A stretch of 64,000 nucleotides of DNA from Colius striatus. Its lineage: Eukaryota; Chordata; Aves; Coliiformes; Coliidae. The DNA is taken from assembly GCF_028858725.1 (NCBI RefSeq), contig NC_084761.1, forward strand, positions 19,994,501-20,058,500, read 5' to 3'. The translations under genes and the position numbers were made by a program. Numbering within the stretch: position 1 is the stretch's first letter; every line of letters begins with the position of its first letter. The notes under the pieces were generated by a model. That model made no database searches. It was given only the letters and a program-made list of their open reading frames with translations, and was not told where the DNA came from. Shown piece by piece: positions 60,501 through 64,000 of this stretch.

Positions 60501-63384
60501 TAATTTAATAGTTGATGTCCCTGACTGTAGAATACACATGATGTGTCCTGTAAGTATTTAAACTACAATATATGTGTGTTTTCTGTGTACTTGCCTGGTA
60601 TCTTACATGCAACTAATCCAGGGCATTGCTATGAAACAGATAAGGAATTACTGTGGGTTATTTAAGGGACATCATAGTCAACACTTAACAGGCTCTAAAT
60701 AGGATTGTGTTACTAGGATCCCTAGTCATACCACATTTTACTAATGTTATTATGATATAATCTAAAAATTACTGACTTGATATCCCACACTGTAATCTAT
60801 GATCATGGTCTGTAATTTTTGAACAGGGATAGGGTTGTATTACATGAAGCCTGGCTACAGGATAAATTGATATCATTGGGTTAATGAGGAGTAATCAGTC
60901 ATATGTTTGGCTTTTCAGAGGAATGACACGCTGGGGAGAATTTGATGACCTACATCATATTAGCGGAGATACATTGAAATCTACTGAAGAAAAGCCAAGC
61001 CTTGGGACAAGTTAGTGTTGCTGCTTTTATGTTCACTGAAAATTCTTTGTTCTGTGGCTGTGTAAAAGTCATTTGACGTTAGGCCCTCCTTACTAGTCAA
61101 GGGAAATCTCTTTCTGCCTCTATTAACACCCATGAGACACTAGTGATACACTGACTAGTCAGTGGAAACCTTGCTGTGCATGTAACTTGTCAAATGGACA
61201 GTGCTAATGGGCTATGCTTTTGCCAAAGAAATCCTTCCCAAGAAGTGAATACAATAGCAAACTCTGGCCACTGCAGGCTGCACAGATGCAGCCTCTTGCT
61301 CTGCATCATGTGGCTGTGCCTTGCTCTGCTCCCACTGCCCCTACCCACACAAAAAGCATTTAAAAAGAAAGAAGTCTCCATGAGCCTGGTTCGTGTGGGG
61401 ATGCTAGCAGCGGGTAGAGCAGCTGTACACTGTGCTGATGCGGTTTCATTTCATCCAGGTTACTCATGTTACAAAAGCCACACGCTGAAGCCTGGGAGCG
61501 AGCAGGAACATGATTGCGCTACCCTGCCCAGGGCTGTGGGCAGTGCTGCAGCTGTGAGCAGGAGGAGCAGGCTCCCGTTGATAGCCAGGACAGAAGTACA
61601 AACTCACAGGTTTTCAATTAACGGCCACTTCTACAACTACGAGGTATGAATGTTTCTGCCTGTCTTTCGTCACCTTAGGCTGGGTACTGGGACAGATAAA
61701 TATACCCAGCAAAGTTCTGGACTCCCCACCAGCCCCCTGCTTGCCCCAGATGACATCCCTGGGCCTTGGGCTGAGCCCTCGGGGTCTCTCAGGGCCTGCT
61801 GTGGAAGGTGGCATTCAATTGTGTGTGGCCACTGCAGGGGGGTCCTCAGTGGTCCATGTACTGGAGTGCTCTCCTGAGGGCACTACTTGCCCTTTGCTTT
61901 GCTTCCAGTGGTACCTTACCTGACAGTCTGCTTAGTCCCAGAGCTCTGCTGTGTGTTATGGAGTACAGCAGTCTTCATACTCTTGCCTTTTTGCCTTTGT
62001 TCCTAGACATCAGTTTTTACTCCGGCTTTTGGATCAGAAACCAAAATAAGAATCAACAGCCAGATGAGAACAAGACAAGTGATAGAACAATTGCTTCGGA
62101 AGTTTAAGGTAACCCTGTGTGTCGCAGAAGCCACTCTCTAGAAGAGTTAACTCCTGCATGTCACATGAGCTCTGTGTGAAAAGGGGGAAATAACTGGGAG
62201 GGCACAGAGTAAACCATAGAGAACAACCACATAGGCTGTTTCTAAGGAATTGCTTGGTTTTACTTTACAAAAGTTTCACAGCTGTTTTGAGTCTAGAAAA
62301 GTTGTCTTGGGTGTGTAATGTGCAGGGAAGGAAGAACTACAGAACTGCTTCTCTATGGATTCAGGCACAGGAGGTGACAAGACTGCTGCAATTGGAGCAT
62401 TTCCTAGCACAGATAAAGGGTGATGTCAATGCCCATGGCCATGCTTCCCTCTAGTGACGGGCCTTAGGAAAGGTTTCTGCTCAAAACAATAGGGAATTCT
62501 CTTTTAGCCCATTTGGAAGTGCCAGCTTATGCTGTTAGATCCAGGCACTGAGAGAGCTCCAGAAAGTCAGAGTTAAAACTAGAGCTCAAGATCAGCACCA
62601 TGCCACCTGAAACAACTTTTTAGTTTCTTTGGTGTGGTTTGGTATGTGATTATACTCAGTCAGGAATAAATTTCCCATTGGGTGCTATATGTTGCTCCAA
62701 AATCTTTATTCTGCATAGCTTCTTGGTGTACAGTTTTTTATAATTCTCCATTTAACTTGTTCATTGCAGAATTACTTCATATGGTTAGTAGGACTCAGTG
62801 GTGCCATACTAAAAGAAGTGAGCTTGTGTGAATAATCACCTAAGGAATGGAGTTAGAGCAGACTGTTAAGATGCCGAGAATAAGTGGAAAAATAAGTGTT
62901 CAAAAGGACCACTGTTCCCCAAATGGGGTTGTGTGGGCAAGTGGCTAGGAAGAGGTCATGGGGTTTCCCCTAGTGGTAATGCTCCTGGCAAACTGGCGGG
63001 TCACCTGGAAGGGAAATTGTACAGGGTAGTTAAGGGTGCTTCAAAGAAACAAAACTGTGAGGACCTGGCGTCCTCTGAGATGGTATGTTACTGATATGAG
63101 CAATATGGCAATGTAAGTTATCATGAGGTTGTGGGGTGCAGAGACAACACAGCAGCTCAGCTTTATCTTACCCAAATCCAGTATCTTTTAACTTTTCCAG
63201 AGTCAGGATCCCAGTCTCGGACTTGGATCTAAATATCTGGATTGAGAAGCACCAAGAACATCTGCTGCCAGTGACATGCTAGGGAAGTGTGTCAGTCAGT
63301 CTGAATGGACTTTCTGTGTTTGTGTTTAACAGATTGAAAACAGCCCCCACGAATTTGCCCTTTACATTATCCATGCATCTGGAG
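51443..63384 (+). CDS. RASSF6: RASSF6, Ras-association domain family member 6, 5' part (seven coding exons)
   Basis: Cytoplasmic adaptor of the RASSF family. Known members bind active Ras-type GTPases through the RA domain and MST kinases through a C-terminal SARAH domain, with roles in apoptosis and NF-kappa-B control. Coding exons: 51443-51513, 57633-57711, 58881-59032, 60919-61010, 61459-61643, 62007-62108 and 63333-63384, with matching phases throughout. Diagnostic stretches shared with mammalian RASSF6 are [65 protein letters not shown] and [17 protein letters not shown]. The chain runs about 244 codons to the edge. The RA domain is cut midway, and the SARAH domain is off-window. The location beside a CXCL8-type cluster agrees with known synteny. 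I see no break or missing splice site. Confidence 0.97.
51514..57632 (+). other. RASSF6 intron between coding exons 1 and 2
   Basis: About 6.1 kb without recognisable coding exon, RNA gene or young CR1. Frames here (for example 53644-53982 and 54483-54809) have no family resemblance or phase-compatible borders. Confidence 0.75.
57633..57711 (+). CDS. RASSF6: RASSF6 coding exon 2
   Basis: 79 nt, acceptor CTCTTATCTTAG, donor CAG|GTAAGA. It completes the arginine codon and encodes [20 protein letters not shown] and QLSHNQ, matching the LNSLLKTYN segment of mammalian RASSF6. Ends in phase 0. Confidence 0.93.
57712..58880 (+). other. RASSF6 intron between coding exons 2 and 3
   Basis: About 1.2 kb. 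Nothing recognised inside. Confidence 0.75.
58881..59032 (+). CDS. RASSF6: RASSF6 coding exon 3
   Basis: 152 nt after acceptor CTTTTTTTTCCAG, ending AAAAG|GTGATG in phase 2. Encodes the conserved [15 protein letters not shown] and KIQDEKQ block, then a serine/threonine-rich stretch ending FPSK. Confidence 0.96.
59033..60918 (+). other. RASSF6 intron between coding exons 3 and 4
   Basis: About 1.9 kb. Contains a short C-rich run followed by alternating TA/GT sequence near 59325-59360. No repeat or exon recognised. Confidence 0.75.
60919..61010 (+). CDS. RASSF6: RASSF6 coding exon 4
   Basis: 92 nt, acceptor GGCTTTTCAG, donor ACAA|GTTAGT. It encodes [18 protein letters not shown], whose [11 protein letters not shown] block is specific to RASSF6 among its relatives. 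Ends in phase 1. Confidence 0.96.
61011..61458 (+). other. RASSF6 intron between coding exons 4 and 5
   Basis: 448 bp. The reading frame of exon 5 stays open back to about 61176, but the phase of exon 4 and the HTLKP homology place the exon start at 61459. Confidence 0.7.
61459..61643 (+). CDS. RASSF6: RASSF6 coding exon 5 (linker and start of the RA domain)
   Basis: 185 nt, acceptor TTTCATTTCATCCAG, donor GAG|GTATGA. The first part, [16 protein letters not shown] through a serine/arginine-rich linker, aligns only weakly with mammals (anchor: the HTLKP motif). The end, [13 protein letters not shown], opens the RA domain. The acceptor was chosen because it alone fits both phase (1) and the HTLKP anchor. 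An acceptor nearer the RA domain gives the wrong phase. Confidence 0.88.
61644..62006 (+). other. RASSF6 intron between coding exons 5 and 6
   Basis: 363 bp, GC-richer than the other introns. Nothing recognised inside. Confidence 0.75.
62007..62108 (+). CDS. RASSF6: RASSF6 coding exon 6 (RA domain)
   Basis: 102 nt, acceptor TTTGTTCCTAG, donor AAG|GTAACC, phase 0 to 0. It encodes [20 protein letters not shown] and [14 protein letters not shown], the first beta strands and main helix of the Ras-association fold. Confidence 0.97.
62109..63332 (+). other. RASSF6 intron between coding exons 6 and 7
   Basis: About 1.2 kb. No repeat or exon recognised. Confidence 0.75.
63333..63384 (+). CDS. RASSF6: RASSF6 coding exon 7 (RA domain)
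   Basis: 52 nt, acceptor GTGTTTAACAG, donor GGAG|GTAAGC. It encodes [17 protein letters not shown] and ends in phase 1. The rest of the RA domain and SARAH domain are expected on exons right of 64000; none is visible in 63385-64000. Confidence 0.96.
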
Positions 63385-64000
63385 GTAAGCTGTTCTGCCC
63401 CAAGGTGCTTTCCTGCCCTCACATGGGTCCCACAGGGCCACGCTGCAGCCACAGGATACCTGTCTCCTGGCCCTGTGGTGGACCATGATAATTGGCAGCT
63501 GGGGGTGGTATCCTGGATGCAGATGCCTAGTTGAAATTATGCATTTTCTGCTGGAAAATGTTTACCTTCACAACAGTTAATTTCTTCAGGAAAAAAAAGG
63601 AAATTTGATCTTTAATAAAAGGAATACCTGAAAGAGTGGGGGACAGAACTGGTGGGCTTGTACCTAAAGTGCCCAAGCATCAAGGTGAAAATATGTTTGA
63701 TAATCATAAAGTAGATGTTGTTTTAGGGAGTCATGGTCAAGGTGATGGGCTGGGATGGGTCTCTTCAATGTTTACGTAGCTTCCTAAATGGCAGTTTCTT
63801 GATGCTGCACCTACCAAGATCTTCTGTAGTGCATAATGTAAGGTAGGTGCAGCATCCTTCTGCAAACAGATACTACAGACTTGTTAATATCCAATAATGG
63901 CACATCAGTCAATTATAGACTCTTTGTTTAAAAAATGCCAGTACTGGTTACAAGAGGTACCTGGAGGCACTGGGGTGTGCTCTGTGCCTCACGCCATTAC
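63385..64000 (+). other. RASSF6 intron after coding exon 7 (partial)
   Basis: Runs to the right edge. No sequence resembling the next RA-domain exon is present. Confidence 0.7.

Noticed and set aside
61176-61458. Upstream extension of RASSF6 exon 5
   Set aside because: The frame is open by chance. Only acceptor 61458/61459 fits the phase of exon 4 and the HTLKP homology.
1-64000. tRNA, rRNA, CRISPR arrays and bacterial operon signals
   Set aside because: None seen, and not expected in this avian nuclear sequence.

Overview
The window reads as a bird nuclear chromosome. CR1 LINE copies with the avian 3' tail (CATTCTATGATTCTATG) are scattered throughout, genes are intron-split with GT-AG borders, and the gene content is that of the avian CXC chemokine/RASSF6 locus (chicken chromosome 4 equivalent; mammalian counterpart near CXCL8-RASSF6). 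I cannot name the species.

Left third (1-19,000): three head-to-tail CXC chemokine genes, all on the minus strand. In transcription order they are a complete ELR+ CXCL8-like gene resembling K60/CXCLi1 (18,737-16,912, with an AU-rich 3' UTR down to about 16,190); a CXC gene without ELR, whose motif is GFQ-CLC (14,143 to about 12,041, last exon unresolved); and the first two exons of an ELR+ gene resembling 9E3/CXCLi2 (1,324-392), whose remaining exons lie off the left edge. The two outer genes share a TATA / kappa-B / AP-1 promoter layout. The middle one does not. The spacers carry CR1 copies, one of them interrupted by a second CR1.

Middle (19,000-46,400): a gene-poor spacer. It holds a CR1 copy with a 330-codon open stretch (24,765-26,196), a decayed Ty3/Gypsy-like reverse transcriptase fossil directly beside it, older CR1 pieces, a CpG-dense patch near 35,820-35,880, and a few small reading frames of unknown status.

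Right third (46,400-64,000): RASSF6 on the plus strand. Seven coding exons are visible from the start codon at 51,443 to the middle of the Ras-association domain at 63,384. Reading phases agree at every junction. The rest of the RA domain and the SARAH domain lie beyond the right edge. A 5' non-coding exon must exist upstream; candidates lie near 46,500-46,770.

Functionally, the chemokine genes encode secreted leukocyte attractants and two have an inflammatory-type promoter. RASSF6 is an adaptor of Ras/Hippo-type signalling and is linked to the chemokines by conserved synteny only.
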